A stretch of 64,000 bases of DNA from Nisaea sp. (GTDB lineage Bacteria > Pseudomonadota > Alphaproteobacteria > Thalassobaculales > Thalassobaculaceae), in NCBI RefSeq assembly GCF_034670185.1, contig NZ_JAXMNY010000002.1, forward strand, positions 62,001 through 126,000, in the 5' to 3' direction. Under the pieces are notes generated by a model. That model was given only the letters and a program-made list of their open reading frames with translations. It was not told where the DNA came from and made no database searches. This document shows positions 26,079 to 34,335 of the stretch, piece by piece (the first letter of the stretch is position 1; each line of letters begins with the position of its first letter). The translations under genes and the position numbers were made by a program.

Positions 26079-26903
26079 ATGTTCCGACACATTGCGTCTT
26101 TCGCCCTCTGTCTGGGCCTTGCCGCCGGTATCGCCAGCAGCAAAGCCGAGGCCAGCGCGGCCCAGACCAAATTGCCCCAGGTGCTCGGCCTCATCGCCAC
26201 CAAGCTCCCCGTCCCGCTCAATTGCACGGACGGCACCTGCACCGGATTCTTCTCTGCCTTCTGCCTGCAGGAGCACCGTCCGAAACCGGATGCCGGCCAT
26301 GTCTATGACGTCGCCGGAGAAGGCGATATCACCATGGTGGTCGTGAAGAAGGACGGCAGCACCGCCGAATTCTCCGCCGCCGGCCTGCTGCATTTCGAAA
26401 GCACCGGCGCCTATACCTCGGTCCGGATCTCCATGGGTGCTGAGCGGCTCGCCGCTCTGGATGCGGCCTCGATCTCCCTCAGTGTGCCGCGCCGGGTCTC
26501 CCTGCTGCCACGCTCCGAGCCGACCGTCGCCGCCCGTCCCAGCAAAGAGGACCTGGAAACAGCGCTCGGCGAAAAGCGGGTACTGGCGGAAGGCTATTTC
26601 GAGAATGGCTCCCCCCGTGCCGACAGCGGCGCGCTGATCTCCCGGATGATCAACCTGCTGCCGGCGGACGGGTATGCAGGGAAAGCCCTCCGGGGCGGCA
26701 TCTGGGACAAGGCGACTACGCCCGCCAATCTGCGGCAGTTCGCGCCGCAGGGCATCGAGGCCGCCCGTGACGCTTACGCGCGCTGCAAGGCCTATGGCGA
26801 TCAGGGCTACAACGTCCGCCTGCGCGGCTGCTTGGAAAAGAGCCACGACAAACTGATGCGCAATCTGAACGACAAATACTGGGAAGGCGATGCCGGGTTC
26901 TGA
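26079..26903 (+). CDS. Exported protein of unknown function
   Basis: 274 residues with a clear signal peptide (FRHIASFALCLGLAAGIASS, likely cleavage near AEASA). The mature part begins with NCTDGTCTGFFSAFCLQ, where paired Cys may form disulfides, and later has DAYARCKAYGDQGYNVRLRGCLEK with two more. No enzyme motif is recognised. The start is the ATG at 26079 after CGGAGGAAACAGCC, an excellent ribosome site; the frame is open 73 codons upstream but that part is not protein-like. Single-gene unit ending at a strong hairpin. Confidence 0.72.
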   Translation: MFRHIASFALCLGLAAGIASSKAEASAAQTKLPQVLGLIATKLPVPLNCTDGTCTGFFSAFCLQEHRPKPDAGHVYDVAGEGDITMVVVKKDGSTAEFSAAGLLHFESTGAYTSVRISMGAERLAALDAASISLSVPRRVSLLPRSEPTVAARPSKEDLETALGEKRVLAEGYFENGSPRADSGALISRMINLLPADGYAGKALRGGIWDKATTPANLRQFAPQGIEAARDAYARCKAYGDQGYNVRLRGCLEKSHDKLMRNLNDKYWEGDAGF

Positions 26904-26927
26904 GCCCGCTTTCCATACGTCGAAACA

Positions 26928-26964
26928 GACCACCGCCGCTCCGGGTGGAGGAGCGGCGGTGGTC
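26928..26964. terminator. Strong hairpin between convergent genes, probable bidirectional terminator
   Basis: A perfect 15-bp stem (26928-26942 with 26950-26964) closes a 7-base loop; the arms begin GACCACCGCC and end GGCGGTGGTC. There is no T-run on either side, but its place between two convergent stop codons and its strength support a terminator or 3'-end protecting role. Confidence 0.6.
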
Positions 26965-26977
26965 CTATCACTACGCC

Positions 26978-27403
26978 TTATTCCGCATCGTCGGAAACGT
27001 AGATCACTCCGCGAACGGTCTGACCGCCTTGCGGCAACTGTGCCTTCACAAAACCAACGGACTGGACGGTTCCGCACGAGCCTGAGGACACACGCAACGT
27101 CCCCTCGCTCACACTATTTGACGGATCGATCAGCTGTATATTGAAGCTCACCTGCGTGCCGTTGCCCTGACAGAGGCAAACCGTCGCCGTATGCCGGTTT
27201 TGTTGAAAATCCGAGAACAGCTCGCGGGTTGCCTCCGCCGATGTCGCCTCGGAAGCCGGGATCACAAACTGCAGTCCCTGGCCCACTCCCTCCGACCCCG
27301 AGCATAGAAGCTGTTGCGCATATGCCGTCCGGGGCAATCCACTCACTGCAGCGGCACAAACAGCAGCTACGCCGAACACGTTTGATATGAGTTTTAACGT
27401 CAT
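26978..27403 (-). CDS. Small exported protein of unknown function
   Basis: 141 residues with an N-terminal signal peptide ending AYA|QQ at about 29. The mature protein is about 112 residues with four Cys (LLCSG, VCLCQ, GSCGT) and a beta-rich look. I do not recognise a family. The upstream 166 bases are AT-rich around 27420-27480 and probably hold its promoter, and a GTCATCCCGGCCG-type dispersed repeat fragment lies near 27530. The weak ribosome site upstream of the ATG leaves the start slightly uncertain. Confidence 0.62.
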   Translation of the reverse strand: MTLKLISNVFGVAAVCAAAVSGLPRTAYAQQLLCSGSEGVGQGLQFVIPASEATSAEATRELFSDFQQNRHTATVCLCQGNGTQVSFNIQLIDPSNSVSEGTLRVSSGSCGTVQSVGFVKAQLPQGGQTVRGVIYVSDDAE

Positions 27404-27569
27404 CTCACCCTCCTCTTAATGAGAGGCACAACTATAGCGCGATTATGAATAAGTTTATACTCAAATTTAAGTAACTTCAGGATAAGGGAGATTCTTCAGT
27501 AGTGAATCACTCTGCAATTCACCGATCGTCATCCCGGCCGGAAAGCGGGGTGAGGGATTTGGGAATTGC

Positions 27570-28085
27570 CTACAGCGTGCGCCGTTCTTCAAGAACCGCT
27601 TCCTCAACCTTTATCCGATAGGCCAGCAGGGCCAGGTTGGTGGCACCGAACAACACGGCGATGTCCCAGGCGCCGAAGGCGAACGGCAGCAGCGGGATTT
27701 CCACCGCGACAAGCAGGTAGTTCGGGTGCCGGAGAAAGCGGTACGGCCCGCGCCGGACCAGTGGCGCGTCCGGCAGGGTGACGATCCGCGTGGTCCAGTA
27801 TGGCCCGAGGCTGGCGATGATCCAGACGCGGACAACCTGCAGGGCGGCGAAAACAGCGAGCAATGACAGGCTTGGCGCCTTTGCCTCATGCACCAGAAAG
27901 AACAGGGCAAGCAGCCAGCTTCCATGCAGCAGGACGAACAGCGGGTAATGCCCGGCACCATGCTCTTGCCCGCCCCGCGCGATCAGACGCGCGAAGTTGC
28001 GCCGGGCGTAGACCAGTTCAGCCAGGCGCAACCCCGCCACAACCAGCGCCGTCCATTGCGCCCATCCCAATTCCATCCCGCTCAC
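27570..28085 (-). CDS. ICMT-family methyltransferase paired with a type III PKS
   Basis: 171 residues, integral membrane, with four to five hydrophobic helices. The C-terminal signature LVRRGPYRFLRHPNYL...EIPLLPFAF with a late Glu-rich tail (RIKVEEAVLEERRTL) is that of the isoprenylcysteine carboxyl methyltransferase family. Its start overlaps the PKS stop (ATGA). The same gene pair exists in Bacillus as bpsA-bpsB, where the methyltransferase O-methylates alkylpyrones, so methylation of a polyketide rather than a prenylated protein is expected here. The activity is inferred from context. Confidence 0.85.
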   Translation of the reverse strand: MSGMELGWAQWTALVVAGLRLAELVYARRNFARLIARGGQEHGAGHYPLFVLLHGSWLLALFFLVHEAKAPSLSLLAVFAALQVVRVWIIASLGPYWTTRIVTLPDAPLVRRGPYRFLRHPNYLLVAVEIPLLPFAFGAWDIAVLFGATNLALLAYRIKVEEAVLEERRTL

Positions 28086-29131
28086 CCTTCCAGCACGGCA
28101 AAACCGGCAGTGAAACCGGGGCCGAGCGCCTGCACCAGCACCCGTTGGCCATCTATTCCATCCGCCCGCATACGCTCCAATACAAAGAACACGGTCGCCG
28201 CCGACATATTTCCATAGTCCCGCAGCACTGACCGGGAATCCTCAAGCCCGCCCTCAGGCAAATCGAAGGCTTCCTCCAGAGCGGCCGCAACCTTCGCGCC
28301 GCCCGGGTGGCAGGCGAACAGGTCAATGTCGGACAAGCTCAGTTTGTGAAGGGCCAGAAACCGGTCCACTTCGCTCCGCATTCCGGTCCGGACGATCTCC
28401 GGAATACGCGGGCTGAAGATCACGCCGAAACCGTCCTCCTCTACCGACCAGCCCATGACGTCGAGGGAGTCCGGCCAGGTATGCTCACCCCAGGCCGTGA
28501 CAGCCGCGCCATCCTCGTCGCGCGCGCCGCGCAGCACCGCCGCCGCTGCACCATCGCCGAAGAGCGCGGTCGCGACCTGATTGGATTTACCGGTGTCGGA
28601 CCAGCGGAAGGTCAGGCTGCACAGCTCGACCACCAGCAATAGGACCGTCTCCCCGTCCCCACTCGCAGCGAACTGCGCCGCCCGGCCAAGGCCGAGGACA
28701 CCACCGGCGCAGCCAAGCCCGAACAGCGGCACCCGTTTCACATCGTCCCGGAAAACCAGCCTCCGCAGCATCCGCGCGTCCAGGCTCGGTGTCGCAATGC
28801 CCGTGCTGGAGACAACAATCAGCGTGTCCACGTCCGACGCGGCGAGACCGGCCTGCTCCAGTGCCCGGCCTGCGGCCTCGGCCAGAAGGTCCTCGGCGAC
28901 CTCGAGATAGATCCGGTTCGCCTCGGACCAGCTGCGCGGCCTGGCGAACCAGTCGAGCGGTACGGACAGGTAGCGCGTCTCGACCCCGGCATTGCCATAG
29001 ACCGGCGCCAAGCGGGCAAAGGCCGGCACCCGCTCTTCGAAGATCTGGCGGGCATGGGCAAGGGCATCGGCTTGCGACAGGCGGTGACGGGGCACGGCGG
29101 TCGCGACGCTGAGAAGCTTCGGATTAACCAT
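28082..29131 (-). CDS. Type III polyketide synthase (chalcone/stilbene synthase family)
   Basis: 349 residues, cytoplasmic homodimeric ketosynthase that extends an acyl-CoA with malonyl-CoA units to pyrones or resorcinols. The Cys-His-Asn triad is visible: Cys in FGLGCAGG, His in FACHPGG, Asn in YGNMSAAT; the GPGFTAGFAVLEG C-terminal loop is typical. The start is taken at the ATG at 29131 (MVNPKLLSVATAVP), because the in-frame extension to 29185 runs into the terminator of the gene upstream. It forms a two-gene operon with an ICMT-type methyltransferase (ATGA overlap), suggesting O-methylated alkylpyrones. Confidence 0.92.
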   Translation of the reverse strand: MVNPKLLSVATAVPRHRLSQADALAHARQIFEERVPAFARLAPVYGNAGVETRYLSVPLDWFARPRSWSEANRIYLEVAEDLLAEAAGRALEQAGLAASDVDTLIVVSSTGIATPSLDARMLRRLVFRDDVKRVPLFGLGCAGGVLGLGRAAQFAASGDGETVLLLVVELCSLTFRWSDTGKSNQVATALFGDGAAAAVLRGARDEDGAAVTAWGEHTWPDSLDVMGWSVEEDGFGVIFSPRIPEIVRTGMRSEVDRFLALHKLSLSDIDLFACHPGGAKVAAALEEAFDLPEGGLEDSRSVLRDYGNMSAATVFFVLERMRADGIDGQRVLVQALGPGFTAGFAVLEG

Positions 29132-29167
29132 GCTGTCAATGTGCGCCTGATCCTTCACACGACAAAT

Positions 29168-29205
29168 GAAAAACCCGCGACGCATTTTGTCGCGGGGTTT
29201 TCATT
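29168..29205 (-). terminator. Intrinsic terminator after the NmrA-family gene
   Basis: On the minus strand AACCCCGCGAC pairs with GTCGCGGGTT, with one bulged G, around a 7-base loop, followed by TTTTCATTTG. It lies about 35 bases after the NmrA-family stop codon and upstream of the PKS start, separating the two transcripts. Confidence 0.78.
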
Positions 29206-29236
29206 CAGGCGCGGGACGGTTTTGGCAATCCAGCCC

Positions 29237-30091
29237 TCAGGCCAGTGCAGCCGTTTGAGCACCCCAGATGCCGGTCAGTGAGGTCCGCTTCGCATAATCT
29301 GTAAAACGACGAGGCGGACGGCCAAGCGCCTGGCTTACACCATCGGTCACATTGGCATTGCGACCGTCCAGGACGTTGGTGAAGAGGTAAAGGACGAGTG
29401 AAATCATATCTTCCGGCACGCCAGCCTGTTCCATCGCGGCCTTGTAATCTGCCGCCGGGATCTGCCGGTATCGAATCGGCCTCCCCGATGCAGCTGCGAT
29501 ACTGGCAACGGCTTCGGAAAAGTTCAGCAGCTCCGGGCCGGTGACCTCATAGAGTTTGCCTATATGTGCGGGATCGGTGAGGGCCGCCGCCGCCACATCG
29601 GCGATATCCTCGACGTCTATGAACGGCTCCTTCACATCGCCGATCGGCAGCGCGACCTCGCCCGTATTGATGGCATCGGCCAGGAAGGTCTCGCTGAAAT
29701 TCTGGAAGAACCAGCTCGCCCGGACGATGGTCCAGTCGGCGCCCGAGGAGATCAGCATCTGTTCCGTCTGCTCGGCCTCTTCCTCGCCCCGGCCGGACAG
29801 AAGAACCATGCGCTTCACACCTGCGCGGAGCGCCGTCTCGACAAAGTCGCCGACCGTTTTCAGAGCGCCAGGAACAGCAAGATCCGGATGATAGGCGATG
29901 TAGATGGCCCGTGTTCCCTCGACCACAGGCGCCCAGGTTTCCGGCGCGTCCCAGTCGAACGGCAGCGCTGCTTCACGGGAGCCGATGCGAACCGGTTGCC
30001 CCTGCTCGATCAGCCGTCTCACCACCCGTTGCCCCGTCTTTCCCGTCCCGCCCAACACCAGGATCGGTGCCGTCTCGTCATATCTGTTCAT
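29237..30091 (-). CDS. NmrA-family NAD(P)-binding protein
   Basis: 284 residues, atypical SDR of the NmrA/QOR2-like group. The N-terminal glycine motif ILVLGGTGKTGQRVV binds NAD(P); VKRMVLLSGRG and SGADWTIVRASWFFQNF are typical of the group. The ATG at 30091 is preferred (GGAGAG seven to ten bases upstream); an alternative at 30103 would place the ribosome site inside the operator. Such proteins reduce quinones or sense the redox state. It is divergent from a TetR-family gene, with twin palindromes immediately upstream, so repression by TetR is likely. Confidence 0.87.
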   Translation of the reverse strand: MNRYDETAPILVLGGTGKTGQRVVRRLIEQGQPVRIGSREAALPFDWDAPETWAPVVEGTRAIYIAYHPDLAVPGALKTVGDFVETALRAGVKRMVLLSGRGEEEAEQTEQMLISSGADWTIVRASWFFQNFSETFLADAINTGEVALPIGDVKEPFIDVEDIADVAAAALTDPAHIGKLYEVTGPELLNFSEAVASIAAASGRPIRYRQIPAADYKAAMEQAGVPEDMISLVLYLFTNVLDGRNANVTDGVSQALGRPPRRFTDYAKRTSLTGIWGAQTAALA

Positions 30092-30103
30092 CACGCTCTC
30101 CAT

Positions 30104-30151
30104 AAATGTGAGGAATGCTCATATTTTTAAATCTGATAAACTCTCACATTT
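30104..30151. promoter_or_regulatory. Two tandem palindromic operators for the TetR-family regulator
   Basis: Operator 1 (30104-30126): AAATGTGAG, 5 bases, CTCATATTT. Operator 2 (30129-30151): AAATCTGAT, 5 bases, CTCACATTT. Both fit AAATRTGAG-N5-CTCAYATTT with at most two changes per half, and their centres are 25 bp apart. They abut the NmrA-family start region and lie about 65 bases before the TetR-family gene. Confidence 0.72.
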
Positions 30152-30216
30152 ACCAAGTCAACGAAATTTGCTCTGATGCGGGCTGAGTTCACGGAGTGGT
30201 TATATCGAAAGAACTT

Positions 30217-30873
30217 ATGACGAAAGAACTGCCGGATATGTCGCACGTCGCGCTGGAGCACATCTCGCTCCGGCGCATGCCCAATCAGGAGCGCAGCCGC
30301 GCACGTGTCGAGCACATGCTGAACTGCGCCATCAAAGTGATCGCAGAGAAGGGCAGCGAAGCGATGACGATGAGCGAGGTGGCCCGGCTCGCGGGCGTCT
30401 CCATCGGCTCGCTCTACCAGTATTTTCCGGACAAAAGCGCGATCATCCGGGCACTCGCAGAGCATTACGGTGCGGAGTGCCTCAAATGCATAAAGGACGG
30501 GCTGGCGGAAGCGGAAACGCTCGACGCGCTCTGCGATGCGCTGAACGAGCTGATCGACGTCTATTTCGGCCTGTTCCGGGCGGAACCGGTCATCCGGGAC
30601 ATCAATTCCGCTATGGGCGCGGACAAGACCCTGAGAGACCTGGAGATCGCGGAGAGCCGGAAGAGCGGCGAGGTTCTGACCGAGGCGCTTTGCCGTGTGG
30701 CGCCGGACCGCGACAGACAGAGGGCCGCCATGGCATGCTTCCTGATCATGCATCTCGGCGAGTCGACCATGCGGCTCGCGATCTCGATGGGCCCGGATGA
30801 AGGCGCGAAACTCGTCGATGTATATAAACACATGGCACTGAACGAGGTGCGCCGGGCCGGAACAGAGCGCTGA
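30217..30873 (+). CDS. TetR-family transcriptional regulator
   Basis: About 218 residues. The N-terminal helix-turn-helix is clear: AIKVIAEKGSEAMTMSEVARLAGVSIGSLYQYFPDKSAII. The C-terminal helical ligand domain is variable. The start is uncertain: GTG at 30196, ATG at 30217 and ATG at 30238 are all in frame, none with a strong ribosome site; the middle one is used. It is divergent from the NmrA-family gene, with two palindromic sites between, so it likely represses both. The ligand is unknown. Confidence 0.87.
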   Translation: MTKELPDMSHVALEHISLRRMPNQERSRARVEHMLNCAIKVIAEKGSEAMTMSEVARLAGVSIGSLYQYFPDKSAIIRALAEHYGAECLKCIKDGLAEAETLDALCDALNELIDVYFGLFRAEPVIRDINSAMGADKTLRDLEIAESRKSGEVLTEALCRVAPDRDRQRAAMACFLIMHLGESTMRLAISMGPDEGAKLVDVYKHMALNEVRRAGTER

Positions 30874-31548
30874 CACGGCGCCGATGCGCCCGTTCCGACT
30901 TTTCGGCTCTATTCCATTATTCCCCTCTCGACAGGACGCCCGATTGACCACAGAAAGGCCCCGCAAACGGGGAGAGACAGATGACCGATACGGCCGGATC
31001 AGGGCCAGTTTGTGCTCGTAGGCCGCCTGGTCCCGCCGGCCCGCCAGGCATCCGCCGATATCCCGTCCGCATCGAATCACAGTCACTGTTTTCCCGTCAG
31101 CGTGAACGCGCTCACGCCATCGGTCCGGCGCGCCAAAAATCGATCAGGAATTGATCGCCATTCGAATGAATTGAATAATTTTTATTTATTCATATATGTG
31201 AATATAAAGTGCCCATTCGATTCGAATGTTCGACAACCTTGTTCGGGAAATGGGTGGCCTTCTCAACCGACTTTTCCACCCAAACCACTGACAACATACC
31301 GGTAACAGCAATCGGGAGACCTGAGATGAGAGCCAAGAGGAGTTTCCCGCTCATCGCCCCACCGGTGCATCTCAGGGGGGGTTCCCGTGTCCACGCCGCG
31401 GTGTGAAGCCCGTTTGGTCATTTCACCCTGATCCGGCGATCCACTCGCGGAAGCGGCGAAGATCCGTGCTGCAGAGACGGCCCCGGACCGTCGCGCCGCC
31501 CGAACGCAGCGAACTGATTGAACAATCGTACGACTGGATTGAGTTCCC
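30874..31548. promoter_or_regulatory. Long leader/promoter region upstream of the first RTX gene
   Basis: No gene is seen in these 675 bases. An AT-rich island (31130-31230) carries dyads CGATCA-N5-TGATCG (31141-31157) and TATTCA-N6-TGAATA (31187-31204), and two copies of ATTCGAAT (31160-31167, 31220-31227). Further down, CCTGAGATG (31320-31328) and CATCTCAGG (31368-31376) form a long-range stem, followed by GGTGTGAA facing TTTCACC. If transcription begins near 31210, the mRNA has a leader of over 300 bases. Confidence 0.4.
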
Positions 31549-32916
31549 ATGGTGCAATTCGCGAACGGAGTGGGCGGAACAGGTGGTGACCAAGGCCGTT
31601 CAATCACGGTCGACAGCGGCGGCAACAGCTACGTCACGGGACGCTTTCAGGGAACGGTGGATTTCGACCCCCGCGCCGGGACTGCGAACCTGGCCAGCGC
31701 GGGCAACGACGATGTTTTCATTGCCAAGTACGACAGCAGCGGCGACCTGCTCTGGGCAAAAAACGTCGGCGGAACAAGCATTGATCGAGGCGAGTCGATC
31801 CAGGTCGACAGCAGCGGCAATAGCTATGTCACGGGATACTTCAGCGGCACGGCGGATTTCGATCCCGGCGCCGGGACCGCCAACCTGACAAGCGCGGGTT
31901 TCGACGCAGTTTTCATTGCCAAGTACGACAGCAGCGGCGACCTGCTCTGGGCAAAAAATGTCGGCGGTACATCTATTGACACAGGACAGTCGATCGCCAT
32001 CGACAGTAGCGGCAACAGCTATGTCACGGGGGATTTCGGTGGCACGGCGGATTTCGACCCCGGCGCCGGGACCGCGAACCTGACCAGTGCCGGCGGGCAA
32101 GATGTATTCATTGCCAGGTACGACGCCAGCGGCGACCTGCTCTGGGCAAAAAACGTCGGCGGGACGAATGCCGACCTGGGCCATTCAATCACGGTCGACA
32201 GCAGCGGCAACAGCTATGTCACCGGACGCTTTCAGGGAACGGCGGATTTCGATCCCGGCGCCGGAACCGCCAACCTGACAAGCGCCGGATCGGAAGATGT
32301 ATTCATTGCCAAATACGACAGCAGCGGCGATCTGGCCTGGGCAAAAAACGTTGGCGGGACAAACACCGATCGAGGTCATTCGATCCAGGTCGACAGCAGC
32401 GGCAACAGCTATGTCACGGGATACTTCAACGGCACGGCGGATTTCGACCCCGGCGCCGGGACCGCGAACCTGACCAGCGCCGGGTCGAGCGACGTCTTCA
32501 TTGCCAAGTATGACAACGGCGGCGACCTGCTCTGGGCAAAGAATGTCGGCGGCACACTCAGTGACTATGGCCGATCGATTCAGGTCGATAGCAGCGGCAA
32601 CAGTTACGTCACGGGGAGTTTCTCCGGCACGGCGGATTTCGATCCCGGCGCCGGGACCGTGAACCTGACAGCCGCCGGGCTTGAGGATGTTTTCATTGCC
32701 AAATACGGCAGCAACGGCGATCTGGTCTGGGCCAAAAGCGTCGGCGGAGCATCAGAGGACGTAGGCGAATCGATCAAGGTCGACAGCAGCGGCAACAGCT
32801 ATGTCACGGGATATTTCCGTGACATAGCTGATTTTGACCCCGGATCCGGGACCGAGAACCTGACAAGCGCCGGGTCGACCGATGTTTTCCTGCTCAAGCT
32901 CGACAGCGACGGCAAC
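31549..32916 (+). repeat. Seven tandem 195-bp coding repeats (SBBP blades) with higher-order triplet pattern
   Basis: Unit boundaries lie at about 31549, 31747, 31942, 32137, 32332, 32527 and 32722, each 195 bp after the first. Blade 1 resembles blade 4 (both GRFQG) and blade 2 resembles blade 5 (RG-SIQVDSSGNSYVTGYF), which suggests a three-blade block duplicated after single-blade expansion. Confidence 0.85.
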
Positions 32917-34140
32917 TTCGTCTCGGTATCATCGGAAACACCGGACAGCGGCAGCGGTCTCACCGTAACCAACCGGTCGTCGGAAGACCTCGCCGGTTCG
33001 GCCACCGGACGCACGCTGGTGAACAATTCCGGCGAGGCCGCCAGCGGGACGCTGATCGAGAATACCGGCAACGGCAACGTCGTGACCGTCGTCCTTCCGG
33101 ACAACATGTCGCTGACCATCTCCGGCCCGGCCAGCGCCGAGGTCAGTTCCCTCGCCCGGAGCACGCTGGCCGGGCAGATCCAGGACAGCGGCGCCGACCC
33201 GGCGAGCAAGAGCCTGCTCGACGGCCACGGCCAGAGTTTCTTCGACCATTACACCGACGCCATGTCCGTGGATGTGCGCTCGATCAGCTTCGCAACCACC
33301 GAAACCGGGGCGCAGACGGTCCAGTTCATCGGCTCGACGGGTGAATCCATCTACACAGAGGCTTTCGTCATCGATACTTCGGGTCTGCCTTCCGGCTCGA
33401 CCCTGCAGCTCGACAATATCGAGTTCGCGGCCATCGTCGGAAATGCCTCGGTCACCGGTGGGGCCGGGCAGAACTACGTCGTTGGCGACGATGCGGTGCA
33501 GTTCATCTCGCTCGGCGCCGAGGACGATACGCTGGCCGGCGGCGGCGGCAACGACACCGTCGGCTCCAGCTGGGGCGAGGATGTCGTCTACGGCAACCAG
33601 GGCCAGGACTCGCTCTTCGGCGGCGGCGGCATGGACACACTCTATGGCGGCCAGGACGCCGATACGGTCCGGGGCGACAACGACGCGGACGTGCTCTACG
33701 GCAACAAGGGCGGCGACACTCTCTCGGGCGGAGAGAACGAGGACACGCTCTTTGGCGGCCGGAACAGCGATATCGTCTACGGCAACCAGGGCGCAGACCT
33801 GGTTGCCGGCAATACCGGCAACGACCAGCTCTATGGCGGTCAGGACAATGACTCCCTGTCTGGCGGTGCCGGCGACGACCTGCTGGCCGGCAACAAGGGC
33901 GACGACACGCTCAACGGTGGCGACGGTGCGGACACCTTCGTCTACGACTTTGGGGGTGGCGACGACGTGGTGACGGATTACGAGGTTGGAGCCGATGCGC
34001 TAAGCTTCACGGACGGGCTCAGCTACACGGCCACGGAGAGCGGTGGCAGCACCGTGTTGACCCTCTCCGACGGAGGAACGCTGATCCTGATCGGCGTCCA
34101 GCAGTCCCAGCTCGCTGCGGCAAGCGGGTGGGAGTTTTAG
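31549..34140 (+). CDS. RTX surface protein with seven SBBP beta-propeller repeats
   Basis: 863 residues. Residues 1-456 are seven near-identical 65-residue SBBP repeats (VDSSGNSYVTG...GTADFDPGAGTANLTSAG...DVFIAKYDSSGD), enough for a complete seven-bladed propeller. Residues ~465-640 form a linker domain shared with the second RTX protein. Residues ~660-800 hold RTX nonapeptides (GGxGxDxLx) that bind calcium. The tail VLTLSDGGTLILIGVQQSQL fits a type I secretion signal, and no N-terminal signal peptide is present. The start is the first ATG after an in-frame TGA at 31540, with a weak ribosome site. No type I exporter is in the window. Probably secreted or surface-attached adhesin-like; the exact role is unknown. 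Confidence 0.85.
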   Translation: MVQFANGVGGTGGDQGRSITVDSGGNSYVTGRFQGTVDFDPRAGTANLASAGNDDVFIAKYDSSGDLLWAKNVGGTSIDRGESIQVDSSGNSYVTGYFSGTADFDPGAGTANLTSAGFDAVFIAKYDSSGDLLWAKNVGGTSIDTGQSIAIDSSGNSYVTGDFGGTADFDPGAGTANLTSAGGQDVFIARYDASGDLLWAKNVGGTNADLGHSITVDSSGNSYVTGRFQGTADFDPGAGTANLTSAGSEDVFIAKYDSSGDLAWAKNVGGTNTDRGHSIQVDSSGNSYVTGYFNGTADFDPGAGTANLTSAGSSDVFIAKYDNGGDLLWAKNVGGTLSDYGRSIQVDSSGNSYVTGSFSGTADFDPGAGTVNLTAAGLEDVFIAKYGSNGDLVWAKSVGGASEDVGESIKVDSSGNSYVTGYFRDIADFDPGSGTENLTSAGSTDVFLLKLDSDGNFVSVSSETPDSGSGLTVTNRSSEDLAGSATGRTLVNNSGEAASGTLIENTGNGNVVTVVLPDNMSLTISGPASAEVSSLARSTLAGQIQDSGADPASKSLLDGHGQSFFDHYTDAMSVDVRSISFATTETGAQTVQFIGSTGESIYTEAFVIDTSGLPSGSTLQLDNIEFAAIVGNASVTGGAGQNYVVGDDAVQFISLGAEDDTLAGGGGNDTVGSSWGEDVVYGNQGQDSLFGGGGMDTLYGGQDADTVRGDNDADVLYGNKGGDTLSGGENEDTLFGGRNSDIVYGNQGADLVAGNTGNDQLYGGQDNDSLSGGAGDDLLAGNKGDDTLNGGDGADTFVYDFGGGDDVVTDYEVGADALSFTDGLSYTATESGGSTVLTLSDGGTLILIGVQQSQLAAASGWEF

Positions 34141-34260
34141 GTCCAACATCGCATTTCGCCGTCTTCTCGGGCCTGACCCAGGATCTCCCGGAAGACCGGG
34201 ATCGATGTTCGAAAAGGTCCCGGCTCTTCGGCCTGGATGACACTGCCGGGTTCGAGATCG
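34141..34260. repeat. Hairpin-rich dispersed repeat candidate (GTCATCC-GGCCG family)
   Basis: Read on the minus strand it begins GTCATCCAGGCCGAAGAG and contains CCGGGA, CCCGG-N4-CCGGG and related stems, the layout of REP-like intergenic repeats common in alphaproteobacteria. A shorter related start, GTCATCCCGGCCGG, is at about 27530 on the other strand. It lies right after the RTX stop codon. No gene is present between 34141 and 34335. Confidence 0.45.
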
Positions 34261-34335
34261 AGGAACGCTGGCAGCCGGGACCGGCAAAGGCGCTCTTCGT
34301 AAATCTCCCGCGAGCGCTAACGGCGCGATTTCCCC

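Noticed and set aside
31549..32916. Regular direct repeats that could suggest a CRISPR-like array
   Set aside because: The 195-bp period is coding and in frame with no unique spacers; it is a protein repeat.
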